Notes: a model not told the origin generated them from the sequence alone. A stretch of 64,000 bases of DNA from Streptomyces sp. CB01201 (GCF_002803085.1 NZ_NNBJ01000002.1:433590-497589), one strand, 5' to 3'. Positions 8,661 through 16,852 are shown, numbered from the stretch's first letter. Program-made: numbers and translations.

Positions 8661-9500
8661 TCAGTCGCGCGGCGGGGGGCCGTGCGGGCCCTCGTAGGGG
8701 CCTCGGCGGGGCGGGCCCTCGTAAGGACCCTGCGCTGTGCCGGGGCGCGGATTTTCGCGCGGGCCCCCGTGGGGAGGAGCTTCGTCCGTGGCCCCGTACC
8801 GCGGGAACTCACGCGTGCCCGCGTCGGGGTCCCCGGACGCGGGCGGCTCCTGGTGACCGCCGTGGCCCGGTGCCTGCGCGCCCCCGTAACCAGGGCCATC
8901 GTGAGCGGCGCTCCCGTAACCGCCGGGGTCCCCGTAACCAGCGCCACCGTGAGCAGGGCCACCGTAACCCGGGGTCCCGTAAGCGGGATCCGCTGCGGCG
9001 GGCGGCTCCGGCGGGCGCTCGGCGGGGGCGCCGTACCGCGGCGCGTCCGCGCTCGGCACCCCGTAGCCGGCGGGCTCCCGTACGGTCCGGCGCCGCCCCG
9101 ACATCAGGGCCGCCGCCAGGAGCAGCAGCACGCCGCCGCCCAGGGCCATCGCGACGCCCTGGCCGAGGCCCTTGCCGGATGAGTCGACCGTGAGGCTGCC
9201 GGCGGCCTGCCCCTGACGCACCATCCACAGGATGGTGAAGCCGAGCACGACGAGCCCGGCCACGGCGACCAGCACACGGGAGCGCAGCGCCAGGCCCACC
9301 AGGGCCACCAGCGCCGCGAAGGCGAGGGGGAGCAGTACCGAGCCGGCCACCGCGGCCTTGTCGGCCGAGACGCCCGAGAACAGGTCGTCGATGCGGTAGG
9401 TACTGCCGTGACGGCCGTCGTACCAGGCACGGAAGGGGCTCCAGACGGCGGCCGTCGCTCCGATGAGAGCGAGGATCGAGCCGAGGACGTTGCGGGCCAT
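8661..9500 (-). CDS. membrane protein with Gly/Pro/Tyr-rich cytoplasmic tail
   Basis: This 279-residue protein has four predicted membrane helices: about residues 5-22 (LGSILALIGATAAVW), 50-73, 78-93 and 110-132. A long low-complexity tail follows, rich in GYG, GGP and HGG motifs. The first extracytoplasmic loop contains YRIDDLFSGVSADKA, which recurs in Streptomyces small integral membrane proteins of unknown role. No catalytic motif is visible. The ATG is preceded by GGAGGG on the minus strand. The function is unknown. Confidence 0.75.
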   Translation of the reverse strand: MARNVLGSILALIGATAAVWSPFRAWYDGRHGSTYRIDDLFSGVSADKAAVAGSVLLPLAFAALVALVGLALRSRVLVAVAGLVVLGFTILWMVRQGQAAGSLTVDSSGKGLGQGVAMALGGGVLLLLAAALMSGRRRTVREPAGYGVPSADAPRYGAPAERPPEPPAAADPAYGTPGYGGPAHGGAGYGDPGGYGSAAHDGPGYGGAQAPGHGGHQEPPASGDPDAGTREFPRYGATDEAPPHGGPRENPRPGTAQGPYEGPPRRGPYEGPHGPPPRD

Positions 9501-9634
9501 CTCCGGCCCTCCTAACTAGAGCGGCTCTCGCTGCCGACGCTACGCCCGGCGTGCCCGCCCCGCTACCCGGCGGCCGGTCCCGGCGGCCGGTCCCGCGCTC
9601 GCCCGTTGTCAGTCCCGCGCGTGACACTGACGCC

Positions 9635-10834
9635 ATGACGAAGGCGACGCGGGACGGGACGACGGCGGAGCGCGCGCGGCTGCGTGCCTGGTGGGCGCAT
9701 CGGCAGGGGCTCGACGGGGCGCTGTCCGGGCGGCCCTCCGCCGAGGTGCTCGCGCGCACCGGCTGGGCCCGCTCGGTGGGCGGCTCGGCTCCCTACCTCG
9801 GCCTGTACGCCCGCTGCGGCGCGAGCCGGGCGGCCGTGGACGAGGCGGTCGCCCGGCTGGACGTGCACGAGCTGCCCTCCGCCCGCGGCTGTACGTATGT
9901 GCTGCCCAGCCAGGACTTCGCGCTCGGCCTCGCCCTGGCGGCCGGACCCCCGGAGGCCGAGATCCGGGCCGCCGCCAAGCACCTCGGGGTGACCGGACAG
10001 GAGGTCGACGAGCTGTGCGCGGCCGTCGTCGCCGTGCTCGGTGACACCCCGCTGGACCCGGCCGCGATCAAGGCCGCTCTGGGCGGCACCGTGCGGGACC
10101 TCGGGGACGCGGGCCGCAGGCGCAGCCTCGCCACGCCCCTGCCGCTCGCCCTCGGCCGGTTGCAGGCGAGCGGCGCGATCCGGCGGGTGCCGGTCAACGG
10201 CCGCCTCGACCAGCAGCGTTACGGCTATGTGCGCTGGGGTCTCGACACGGGGGAGTGGACGCCCGAGCGGGCCGCGGCCGAGCTGGCCCGGCGCTATTTC
10301 GACTGGGCCGCCCCCGCGTCCCTCCAGCACTTCCGGTGGTTCAGCGGGTTCACCGCCGCCGCCGCGAAGGCGGCCGTCGCCGGTCTCGGCCTGGAGCCGG
10401 TGGCCGACGGAGGCGGACTGCTGCTGCCCGCTGCGCTGCGCGAGGAGTTCGCCGGGTACGAACGGCCGACGGCGCCGGCGTACGCCCTGCTCGCCGGGAT
10501 CGACGGCATCCATCTGCTCCACCGCGACCTGCCCCGGCTGCTCGACCCGGCGGACGGTGAGCGGGTCTTCCAGAAGAAGGCGCTGAACGCGCGCCCCGAT
10601 CTGCCGGCCCACGCGATCGTGGACCGGGGGCGGATCGTCGGATTGTGGGAGTACGACGTGGAGGGCGCGGAGATCGTGTGGCAGGCGTTCGGGAAGGCGG
10701 ATGCGGCCCTGCGTGCGGAAGTCGACCGGGTCACCGCGTTCGTCCGTGACGAGCTGGGCGATGCGCGGGGATTCAGCCTGGATTCGCCCAGGGCCCGGGC
10801 CCCGCGCATCGCCGAACTCCGGTCCGGGGCCTGA
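9635..10834 (+). CDS. winged-helix DNA-binding protein, AlkZ-like (HTH_42)
   Basis: This 399-residue protein resembles the HTH_42/AlkZ family, which includes the S. sahachiroi glycosylase AlkZ that excises azinomycin adducts and interstrand crosslinks. Characteristic segments are RGCTYVLPSQDFALGLALA (about 82-100), the SLQHFRWFSGFTAAAAKAA winged-helix region (about 230-248), and a C-terminal HAIVDRGRIVGLWEYDVEG strand pair. The ATG at 9635 opens MTKATRDGTTAER; upstream in-frame codons give only proline/arginine-rich filler. The gene stands alone. A role in alkylation repair or antibiotic self-resistance is suggested only by family; it could be a non-enzymatic DNA binder. Confidence 0.75.
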   Translation: MTKATRDGTTAERARLRAWWAHRQGLDGALSGRPSAEVLARTGWARSVGGSAPYLGLYARCGASRAAVDEAVARLDVHELPSARGCTYVLPSQDFALGLALAAGPPEAEIRAAAKHLGVTGQEVDELCAAVVAVLGDTPLDPAAIKAALGGTVRDLGDAGRRRSLATPLPLALGRLQASGAIRRVPVNGRLDQQRYGYVRWGLDTGEWTPERAAAELARRYFDWAAPASLQHFRWFSGFTAAAAKAAVAGLGLEPVADGGGLLLPAALREEFAGYERPTAPAYALLAGIDGIHLLHRDLPRLLDPADGERVFQKKALNARPDLPAHAIVDRGRIVGLWEYDVEGAEIVWQAFGKADAALRAEVDRVTAFVRDELGDARGFSLDSPRARAPRIAELRSGA

Positions 10835-10904
10835 TGCTTGACCGCCCGGATCGGTTGGTCAGGCGCTGTTAAAGTGTCGGCCGGTCTTCGGAGGGGGTGC
10901 GACG

Positions 10905-11525
10905 GTGATACGTCGCGGCATGAAGTGCGCCGCCATGGCGGCAGGTCTGGGGCTCGCGCTGACCGGGTTCTCCAGCCATGGCGGTCACGGTCACGGATCG
11001 AGTCACAGTTCAGGCGGAGGCTGCTCCAACTCGCACAAGAGCAACGGCAGTTCGAGCAGCAGCAGCGGCTCTAGCAGTAGTGGCAGCGATGGCAGTACGG
11101 ATGGCAGCGATGCGAGCGGCAGCGGCGCCAGCACCGGTACCAGTACGAGCACCGGCGGCGGCTACAGCGGCAACCGCTACGGCTATGGCTCCGGTTCCGG
11201 CTACAACAGCACCACGGGCAGCACGACCGGTTCGTCCGGCAGGGGCTCGTCCGGCTCCACGGCCGGCGCCTCCGCGTCCGTCACGACCTGCGCCTCGGTC
11301 GACACGAGGGGCGTTGCCACGGTGCGGGTGAGTACCGGCTCGGGCAGCGGCAGCCACAGCTACGGGGTCACGGTCACCTTCACCGACGCCGCCGGCACCA
11401 CCGTCGACCAGGCCACCACCTCGGTGACCCTCGGCCCGGACGCCGCCCGGAGCCTCGACGTGCGGATGGGCAGGCCCGCACTCGCCGCCCGGGTGAGCCG
11501 CTGCGCCGCCCGGGCGACGGCCTAG
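10905..11525 (+). CDS. secreted Ser/Gly-rich protein of unknown function
   Basis: This 206-residue protein starts at GTG with a strong ribosome site, GGAGGGGG at 10890-10897. An N-terminal signal peptide (basic MIRRGMK, then AAMAAGLGLALTGF) is followed by a His/Gly patch and about 90 residues of Ser/Gly/Thr repeats. A C-terminal domain of roughly 80 residues begins VTTCASVDTRGVATVRV and contains a second cysteine in SRCAAR; the pair could form a disulfide. That domain looks like a small beta-sandwich with the strand HSYGVTVTFTDAAGTTVDQ. The serine repeats suggest a glycosylated or flexible wall-spanning linker. No function is recognised. Confidence 0.7.
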   Translation: MIRRGMKCAAMAAGLGLALTGFSSHGGHGHGSSHSSGGGCSNSHKSNGSSSSSSGSSSSGSDGSTDGSDASGSGASTGTSTSTGGGYSGNRYGYGSGSGYNSTTGSTTGSSGRGSSGSTAGASASVTTCASVDTRGVATVRVSTGSGSGSHSYGVTVTFTDAAGTTVDQATTSVTLGPDAARSLDVRMGRPALAARVSRCAARATA

Positions 11526-11576
11526 GGCCGGTCCGGCGGATCTTGTCCGGGACACGCGGTCCTGGCGCCTCCCCGG

Positions 11577-12350
11577 TCACCGCATCCGGAAGTCCTTCGA
11601 GCGGCGCGCGGTGAACAGCTCCGCCTGCCGTTCCGGCGGCAGGTTGCCGAGGGCGACGAAGGCCGGGGCGCGGGAGTGGGCCTGGGCGAGGGTGGCCTCC
11701 CTCGTCGCCCACAGCGAGCGCACCGTTCCCTGCACCGCCTCGGTCGGGAACGAGGCGATCGTCCCGGCGCACCGCACGGCGGCGGCCAACTCCCCTCCTG
11801 GAGCCGTCACTTCGCTCACGAAGCCGATCTCGTGGGCGCGCCGCGCCGACATCCGCTCGGCCGTGCCCATCAGGGCGAGCCGGGCCGCCTCGCCGTACGG
11901 CATCCGCAGCGCCAGGTATATGGACTCGTACGCGCTGACCATCCCGTAGGTGGTGTGCGGGTCGAAGAACGCGGCGTCCTCGGCGGCGATCACGAACTCG
12001 GCCTCGCCCAGGAGGTAGAAGGCCCCGCCGCAGGCCATCCCGCGGACGGCCGCGACGACCGGCTTCCACAGGTCGTTCGCCTTCGGGCCGATCGCGAGCA
12101 GCGGGTCGTCCGTGGAGTACGGGGACGAGGGCTGCGGCACCTCGGCCGAGCGGTCGATCCCGGTGCAGAACGCCCGCTCGCCGGCGCCGGTCAGGACGAC
12201 GGCCCGTACCGTGTCGTCGCTTCGCAACTCCCGCCAGGTGAAGGCGAGTTGAGCCGCCGTCTCCAGATCGATCGCGTTCAGGCGCTCGGGCCGGTTCAGG
12301 GTGACGATCGCGACCCCGGTCTCCGGGTCGCGGGTCACCAGGACGCTCAC
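11577..12350 (-). CDS. enoyl-CoA hydratase/isomerase (crotonase family)
   Basis: This 257-residue crotonase-fold protein shows the N-terminal strand VAIVTLNRPERLNAID, the first oxyanion segment AFCTGIDRS and the second oxyanion loop VRGMACGGAFYLLGEAEFVI. The start is GTG at 12350, whose GTGA overlaps the DUF35 stop, so it is translationally coupled. Together with the DUF35 and Ltp genes upstream it forms a three-gene operon. In such a pathway it would hydrate the enoyl-CoA made by the acyl-CoA dehydrogenase before aldol cleavage. It is not the MaoC-like hydratase used in steroid side-chain degradation, so the analogy is only partial. Confidence 0.85.
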   Translation of the reverse strand: MSVLVTRDPETGVAIVTLNRPERLNAIDLETAAQLAFTWRELRSDDTVRAVVLTGAGERAFCTGIDRSAEVPQPSSPYSTDDPLLAIGPKANDLWKPVVAAVRGMACGGAFYLLGEAEFVIAAEDAAFFDPHTTYGMVSAYESIYLALRMPYGEAARLALMGTAERMSARRAHEIGFVSEVTAPGGELAAAVRCAGTIASFPTEAVQGTVRSLWATREATLAQAHSRAPAFVALGNLPPERQAELFTARRSKDFRMR

Positions 12351-12778
12351 GCGCGCTCCAGGAGCCAGCGCGGCACGGTCACCCCGTCGACCTCGGTGAA
12401 CGCGACCTGCACGCGGGCGCCGATCTTCAGCCGGGACGGGTCGACGGAGTCGAGCGGCGCGTCCGGTTCGGCGACCACGTTGCCGACCAGGCGGATCAGG
12501 GGGTCCTCGGCCAGCTCGACGACGACCGCGTTGTAGGGGGCCTGGTCCGCGTAGTCGGGCAGCAGCGGGGGGTGCGGGAAGACGTACGACCAGATGCGGC
12601 CGCGGCCCGAGACCCGGCGCCACTCGCTGTCGAAGGACTGGCAGTGCGGGCAGCAGGGGCGGGGCGGGAAGCGCAGCCGGCCGCAGTCGGGGGCGGCGCA
12701 GGCCTGGACGCGGAGTTCGCCGCGGGCCGCGTACTCCCAGAAGGGGGCGCCGTCGTCGTCCACAACGGGTGACAGCAT
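12347..12778 (-). CDS. DUF35/OB-fold acyl-CoA-associated protein
   Basis: This 143-residue protein has the DUF35 arrangement of a zinc-ribbon-like N-terminal half followed by an OB-fold. Four cysteines are visible in CAAPDCGRLRFPPRPCCPHC. DUF35 proteins pair with thiolase-like Ltp partners; in the steroid pathway the DUF35 domain of ChsH2 is needed for Ltp2 retro-aldolase activity. The gene lies 3 bases after the Ltp stop, with its ribosome site GAGGAGTTGAG overlapping that gene's end, so equal production of the two partners is likely. The function is inferred from this pairing. Confidence 0.85.
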   Translation of the reverse strand: MLSPVVDDDGAPFWEYAARGELRVQACAAPDCGRLRFPPRPCCPHCQSFDSEWRRVSGRGRIWSYVFPHPPLLPDYADQAPYNAVVVELAEDPLIRLVGNVVAEPDAPLDSVDPSRLKIGARVQVAFTEVDGVTVPRWLLERA

Positions 12779-12781
12779 CTC

Positions 12782-13930
12782 TCAACTCCTCAGCAGAATG
12801 GCGGAGGTGGGGACTCCTTCGCCCGCGGTGACCAGGCAGGTGGCGGCGTTCGGGACCTGGGCGGTGCTGACGCCGCGCAGCTGCTTCACGCCCTCGTTGA
12901 TGAGGTTGAACCCGTGCACATAGGCCTCGCTCAGGCCGCCGCCCCCGGTGTTGATGGGCAGTCGCCCGCCGATCTCCAGCGCGCCGCCCTCGGTGAACGC
13001 GGCGCCCTCGCCGCGCCCGCAGAAGCCGTAGCCCTCCAGGGAGAGCGGGATGAGCGGGGTGAACGCGTCGTAGATCTGGGCCACATCGACGTCGTCGGGC
13101 CCGAAGTCGGCCTGTTTCCACAGGTGTCGGGCCGCGGTCCACGCCGGTCCCGTCAGCGGGTCGTCGTTCCAGTAGTTGACCATGCCGTGGTGCTGGGAGG
13201 GCAGGCCCTGGGCGGCGGAGTGCACGTAGACGGGCTTCTGCCGGCAGTCGCGGGCCCGCTCGGCGGAGACGACGACGCACGCCAGTGCCCCGTCCGTCTC
13301 CAGGCAGTTGTCGAAGAGGCAGAGCGGGTCGCTGATCCACCGCGAGGTCATGTACATCTCGCGGGTCAGCGGGCGCTCGTACATCATCGCGGCCGGATTC
13401 TGATTGGCGCGGTTGCGGCAGGCGAGGGCGACGTTGAAGAGGTGGTCGCGGGTGGCGCCGTGCTCGTGCAGGTAGCGGCGGGCCAGCATGCCGATCTCGT
13501 CGGCGGGCCGCAGCAGGCCGAAGGGGCGGGTCCACTGGCCCGGGGTCGGCAGCTGCACCGCCGTGTTCTTCCAGGGCCTCGGCCCACTGCCGCGCTTGCG
13601 CGAGCGCCAGGCGACGCCCACGCTCGCCTGGCCGGTGGCGATCGCGGAGGCGAGATGGCCGACGGTCGCGCAGGAGCCGCCCCCGCCGAAACCGATCTTG
13701 CTGAAGAAGGTCACATCGCCCGCGCCGATGGCCTTGGCGACCTCGACCTCGTCGGTCTCCTCCATCGTGTACGAGGCGAACGCGTCCACCTCGGCCGGGC
13801 TGATGCCGGCGTCGTCGAGCGCGGCGAGGATCGCCCGGCACGCCAACGTCTTCTCGGACTCGGGCAGTTGCTTGGCGAACGGCGTCTGCCCGATCCCGAC
13901 TATGGCTGTCGCGTCCTTCAGGGTGGCCAT
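12782..13930 (-). CDS. Ltp-type thiolase-like protein (probable retro-aldolase subunit)
   Basis: This 382-residue thiolase-fold protein is paralogous to the one at 16-1197. It shares the block YDAFTPLIPLSLEGYGFCGR and a GGGGLSEAYVHG loop. The usual nucleophile loop holds a glycine run (KIGFGGGG), so thiolytic activity is unlikely. With the adjacent DUF35 protein it matches the Ltp2/ChsH2-type pair that cleaves a beta-hydroxyacyl-CoA to a ketone or aldehyde plus a short acyl-CoA. GGAGGTGGGG precedes the ATG. It is transcribed divergently from fadD, and an operator lies between them. The substrate is unknown. Confidence 0.85.
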   Translation of the reverse strand: MATLKDATAIVGIGQTPFAKQLPESEKTLACRAILAALDDAGISPAEVDAFASYTMEETDEVEVAKAIGAGDVTFFSKIGFGGGGSCATVGHLASAIATGQASVGVAWRSRKRGSGPRPWKNTAVQLPTPGQWTRPFGLLRPADEIGMLARRYLHEHGATRDHLFNVALACRNRANQNPAAMMYERPLTREMYMTSRWISDPLCLFDNCLETDGALACVVVSAERARDCRQKPVYVHSAAQGLPSQHHGMVNYWNDDPLTGPAWTAARHLWKQADFGPDDVDVAQIYDAFTPLIPLSLEGYGFCGRGEGAAFTEGGALEIGGRLPINTGGGGLSEAYVHGFNLINEGVKQLRGVSTAQVPNAATCLVTAGEGVPTSAILLRS

Positions 13931-13984
13931 GGCCCCACCTCCACGAGCGTCACCAGTACTGACAGCGGAGGAGGCTACAGCTAA

Positions 13985-14001
13985 TCTGACGGTTAGTCAG
14001 C
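13985..14001. promoter_or_regulatory. TCTGACG palindromic operator, site 3
   Basis: TCTGACGGTTAGTCAGC contains a perfect CTGAC-N5-GTCAG inverted repeat. It is the only such element in the 94-bp divergent promoter between the Ltp/DUF35/Ech operon and fadD, so it could control both. Confidence 0.75.
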
Positions 14002-14024
14002 TACCAGTACGGAGGGGGCTTCTG

Positions 14025-15617
14025 ATGCGCGGCGACCTGGAGTGGGGCACGATCGCGAAGCTGGTGCGCGGCGCTGCCGTCCGCTACGGCGAGCGCGAGG
14101 CGGTGGTCGAGGGCCGTGGCCGCCTCTCGTACGCGGAGCTGGGGGAGCGGGTGGAGCGCGCGGCGGCGGCCTGTATCGCGGCCGGTGTCGAGCCCGGCGA
14201 CCGGGTCGCCATCTGGGCGCCCAACACCGCCGACTGGATCGTCTCGGCGCTCGGCGCGGTCACGGCGGGGGCGGTCCTGGTGCCGCTGAACACCCGGTTC
14301 AAGGGCGCGGAGGCGGCGTACGTCCTCGACAGCAGTCGAGCCAAGCTGCTGTTCGTGACGGGCACCTTCCTCGGCACCTCCTACGTGGCCTCGCTGCGCC
14401 GCGCGACCGCCGAGGGGCCCGGGCCCGGCCCGCTGCCCTCGCTCCCGCACCTGGAGCAGGTGGTCGTCCTCTCGGACGACGCCCCCGACAACTTCCGTAC
14501 GTGGAAAGACTTCCTGGCGGGCGGGGAGGGGGTCCCGGGCGCGGAGGTCGCGGCCCGCGCCGACGCCATCGCCCCGGACGCGCCCTCCGACATCGTCTAC
14601 ACCTCCGGCACCACGGGCCGCCCCAAGGGCGCGGTGATCACCCACGCGCAGACGCTGCGCGGCTATGCGATCTGGTCGGAGCTGGCGGGGCTGCGCGAGG
14701 GCGACCGGTATCTGATCGTGAACCCGTTCTTCCACACCTTCGGCTACAAGGCGGGCATCATCGCCTGTCTGATGCGCGGCGCGACGATGGTGCCGCAGCC
14801 CGTGTTCAACATCGACACCGCCCTCGCCAACATCGCCGCCGAACGCATCTCCGTACTGCCCGGACCGCCCACCCTCCACCAGTCCCTCCTGGACCACCCC
14901 ACCCGCGACCAGCACGACCTCAGCGCCCTGCGCCTGGTGGTGACCGGGGCGGCGGTGGTGCCGCTGCGCCTGGTCGAGCGGCTGCGCGGCGAGCTGGGCG
15001 TGGACACCGTCCTGACCGCGTACGGCCTGTCCGAGGCGAGCGGCATCGTCACGATGTGCCGCCGCGGCGACCCGGCCGGCGTCATCGCCGCCACCTCCGG
15101 CCGCGCGATACCCGGCACCGAGGTCCGCGTCCTGGCCGGGCCGGGGGAGCCCGGCGAGATCCTGGTACGCGGCTTCAACGTCATGCGGGGCTACTTCGAG
15201 GACCCGGCGGAGACGGCCCGGGCGATCGACCCGGACGGCTGGCTGCACACGGGGGACATCGGCGTCCTGGACGAGGCCGGCAACCTGCGCATCACCGACC
15301 GGATCAAGGACATGTTCATCGTCGGCGGCTTCAACGCCTACCCGGCGGAGATAGAGCAACTCCTGGGCCTGCACCCGGAGGTGGCGGACGTGGCGGTGAT
15401 CGGCGTCCCCGACCCGCGCCTGGGCGAAGTGGGCCGCGCCTACGTCGTCCGCCGCCCCGGCTCGCCCCTGACCGCCGACGACCTGATCGCCTGGTCCCGC
15501 CGCGAGATGGCCAACTACAAGGTGCCGAGGGAGGTCGAGTTCGTGCCGGAACTCCCGCGGAACGCGAGCGGGAAGGTGGTGAAGGGGGAGTTGCGATCCT
15601 CTGGTGCCAGGGGATAG
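14025..15617 (+). CDS. acyl-CoA synthetase (FadD-type AMP-dependent ligase)
   Basis: This 530-residue adenylate-forming enzyme should activate a carboxylic acid to its CoA thioester. It has the phosphate loop IVYTSGTTGRPKGAVI (about 189-204), the GWLHTGD motif (about 405), the hinge ITDRIKDMFIVGGFNAYPAE and the C-terminal catalytic lysine context NASGKVVKGEL. Its ATG has the ribosome site GGAGGGGG at 14011-14018. The closest functional analogues by motif are FadD3 and FadD17-like ligases for cyclic or branched acids rather than long-chain fatty acyl ligases. It is the likely entry step of the operator-linked pathway. The substrate is inferred only by class. Confidence 0.88.
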   Translation: MRGDLEWGTIAKLVRGAAVRYGEREAVVEGRGRLSYAELGERVERAAAACIAAGVEPGDRVAIWAPNTADWIVSALGAVTAGAVLVPLNTRFKGAEAAYVLDSSRAKLLFVTGTFLGTSYVASLRRATAEGPGPGPLPSLPHLEQVVVLSDDAPDNFRTWKDFLAGGEGVPGAEVAARADAIAPDAPSDIVYTSGTTGRPKGAVITHAQTLRGYAIWSELAGLREGDRYLIVNPFFHTFGYKAGIIACLMRGATMVPQPVFNIDTALANIAAERISVLPGPPTLHQSLLDHPTRDQHDLSALRLVVTGAAVVPLRLVERLRGELGVDTVLTAYGLSEASGIVTMCRRGDPAGVIAATSGRAIPGTEVRVLAGPGEPGEILVRGFNVMRGYFEDPAETARAIDPDGWLHTGDIGVLDEAGNLRITDRIKDMFIVGGFNAYPAEIEQLLGLHPEVADVAVIGVPDPRLGEVGRAYVVRRPGSPLTADDLIAWSRREMANYKVPREVEFVPELPRNASGKVVKGELRSSGARG

Positions 15618-15625
15618 TCGATCCT

Positions 15626-15641
15626 GGTATCAGGTGGTACC
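15626..15641. promoter_or_regulatory. probable autoregulatory operator of the toxin-antitoxin pair
   Basis: GGTATCAGGTGGTACC is an inverted repeat (7-2-7, one mismatch) ending 8 bases before the antitoxin ATG. RHH antitoxins usually bind such sites in their own promoter. No ribosome site follows, so the message is probably leaderless. Confidence 0.55.
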
Positions 15642-15649
15642 TTGGCCTC

Positions 15650-15868
15650 ATGGCCAAGACTCAGATCAACATTCGTATGGATGACGAGACTGCCGAGATG
15701 GCCCGACAGGCGGCAGCCACCCGACGCATAGCGGTCAACGAGTACGTCGAGCAGCTGATCCGGAACGACAACGAGCAGCTCCGTGCCGTTTTCATGGCCG
15801 CCGCCCAGGAAGTCCTCGACCACTACGGCGACTTGATCGATGAGATCGAAGGGGCTCCTGGCGAGTGA
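15650..15868 (+). CDS. ribbon-helix-helix antitoxin
   Basis: This 72-residue protein begins with the RHH strand TQINIRMDDETAEMARQAA, followed by RRIAVNEYVEQLIRND, the two-helix part of a MetJ/Arc dimer. The remaining tail would wrap the toxin. The ATG at 15650 is preceded by an inverted repeat and no ribosome site. The last codon overlaps the GTG of the Fic-like gene as GTGA, the standard antitoxin-toxin arrangement. It sits at the junction between the fadD block and afsS. Confidence 0.8.
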   Translation: MAKTQINIRMDDETAEMARQAAATRRIAVNEYVEQLIRNDNEQLRAVFMAAAQEVLDHYGDLIDEIEGAPGE

Positions 15869-16236
15869 ACGTCACCATCGACCTGGCGTGGATCCTGGAG
15901 GTGGCCCAGCGCGCCGGTCAGGACGATCCCGCCATCGACGACTACGGCGTGCCCATCGCGGCCGTCGAGCGGCACCGGGCAGTGCTGGTGGGCCAGGACG
16001 TGTACCAGGGTGTCTACGCCCGGGCCGCGGCGCTTGCGCACACCCTCGGCCGGATGCGGTGGCTGGAGCGGTCCAACCTGCGGGTGGCGGTGGCGGTGGC
16101 CCACGCCTACCTGATCGCCTCGGGTGTCCCCGCCAAACTCGACCAGCGGCGGGTCTCCGCCCTTGCTGCCGAGCTGAAGAAGGACACCTGCACCGCCCAC
16201 AGCGTGGCGGCCGTTCTCAAAACCTGGGCAGTGTGA
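15865..16236 (+). CDS. Fic/Doc-like toxin with degenerate active site
   Basis: This 123-residue all-helical protein matches the Streptomyces group annotated as Fic-family toxin component. Compared with the Doc motif HxFxDGNKR, the corresponding segment here reads RWLERSNLR: the catalytic His is Arg, the Asp is Arg and the Lys is Leu, while Asn and the final Arg are kept. Classical AMPylation or phosphorylation by this His is therefore not expected. The protein may poison cells another way, or the pair may now be a transcriptional module. It is translationally coupled to the RHH antitoxin. Confidence 0.72.
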   Translation: MNVTIDLAWILEVAQRAGQDDPAIDDYGVPIAAVERHRAVLVGQDVYQGVYARAAALAHTLGRMRWLERSNLRVAVAVAHAYLIASGVPAKLDQRRVSALAAELKKDTCTAHSVAAVLKTWAV

Positions 16237-16475
16237 GGCGCAGGCCGTCCGGACGTGCCGCGGTGCGGACCCACCCCCAGCGGGCCCGCACCGCGTCGTG
16301 AAGCCGTACGGACCCGCCCCCCAGCGGACCCGCACCGCGTAGTTGTTCCCCCGTATCCCCCGTATCCCCCGGGCGTCCCCCGTCCCCCGTATCCCCCGGG
16401 CCCCCGTATCCCCCGAATAACCCGGCCGTGGCGGCTCCCCTCCGTGCCGCCGCGGCCGGTCCCGCTCGGACGGTC
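16237..16475. other. convergent intergenic region with duplications and C-rich repeats
   Basis: No gene is seen between the toxin and afsS stops. An imperfect 32-bp direct duplication occurs at 16265-16296 and 16309-16340, with the shared core CCCGCACCGCGT. A C-rich repeat tract follows at 16346-16416 and is listed separately. Confidence 0.7.
16346..16416 (-). repeat. G-rich tandem tract (GGGGGATAC repeats) in the afsS 3' region
   Basis: On the minus strand GGGGATACGGGGG occurs four times within 71 bp, giving at least six runs of four or more G. It lies just downstream of the afsS stop, so it would be in the afsS transcript and could form an RNA or DNA G-quadruplex or act as a termination or pause element. 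Confidence 0.6.
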
Positions 16476-16679
16476 CTACTGGGCCGATGCCCTGAAGGGC
16501 TCCGAGGTGGCGTGCTGGTCCATGGTGGTGATCGCCGGTTCGTCCGTGGCGTGCTGGTCGAACGTGGTGATCGGGGATCCGGTCGCATGCTGGTCGAGCG
16601 TGGCGATGGCGGGTTCGTCCGTGGCGTGCTGGTCCTGCGGCGTGACGATCGGCGGCTCGTTCTTCTTCACGTCGCCCAT
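16476..16679 (-). CDS. afsS: AfsS, small activator of antibiotic production
   Basis: This 67-residue protein contains four copies of DQHAT at residues 16, 29, 41 and 54, a period of 12-13 residues, in the context T-x-x-DQHAT-x-x-P. This is the signature repeat of AfsS, the roughly 63-residue protein that raises actinorhodin and undecylprodigiosin production in S. coelicolor. The ATG at 16679 is chosen because GGGAG lies 9 bases upstream; an in-frame ATG nine bases earlier abuts that ribosome site. It lies downstream of afsR on the same strand, as in S. coelicolor. The four 36-39-bp DNA repeats are visible. No enzymatic domain is present. Confidence 0.92.
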   Translation of the reverse strand: MGDVKKNEPPIVTPQDQHATDEPAIATLDQHATGSPITTFDQHATDEPAITTMDQHATSEPFRASAQ

Positions 16680-16852
16680 GTTTCTCATCTCCCGTTGATG
16701 ACGCTGCCTGATGGAAGAGGCGAAACCGTCCGGCCACTCCCCCGAGGGTGGCCGGACGGGCTTGCCAGGCCGACAGGTGGAGTCCGGCCTTCCGGTCGGC
16801 TCGCGCGCCCCCCGACGCGGCGGGCCGACACGTAAGACAATGCCGGACCCCG

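Noticed and set aside
10840..10862. TTGACC...GGTCA inverted repeat after the AlkZ-like gene
   Set aside because: The arms are only 5 bp with a 13-base centre and do not match the TCTGACG consensus; it could be a weak terminator or chance.
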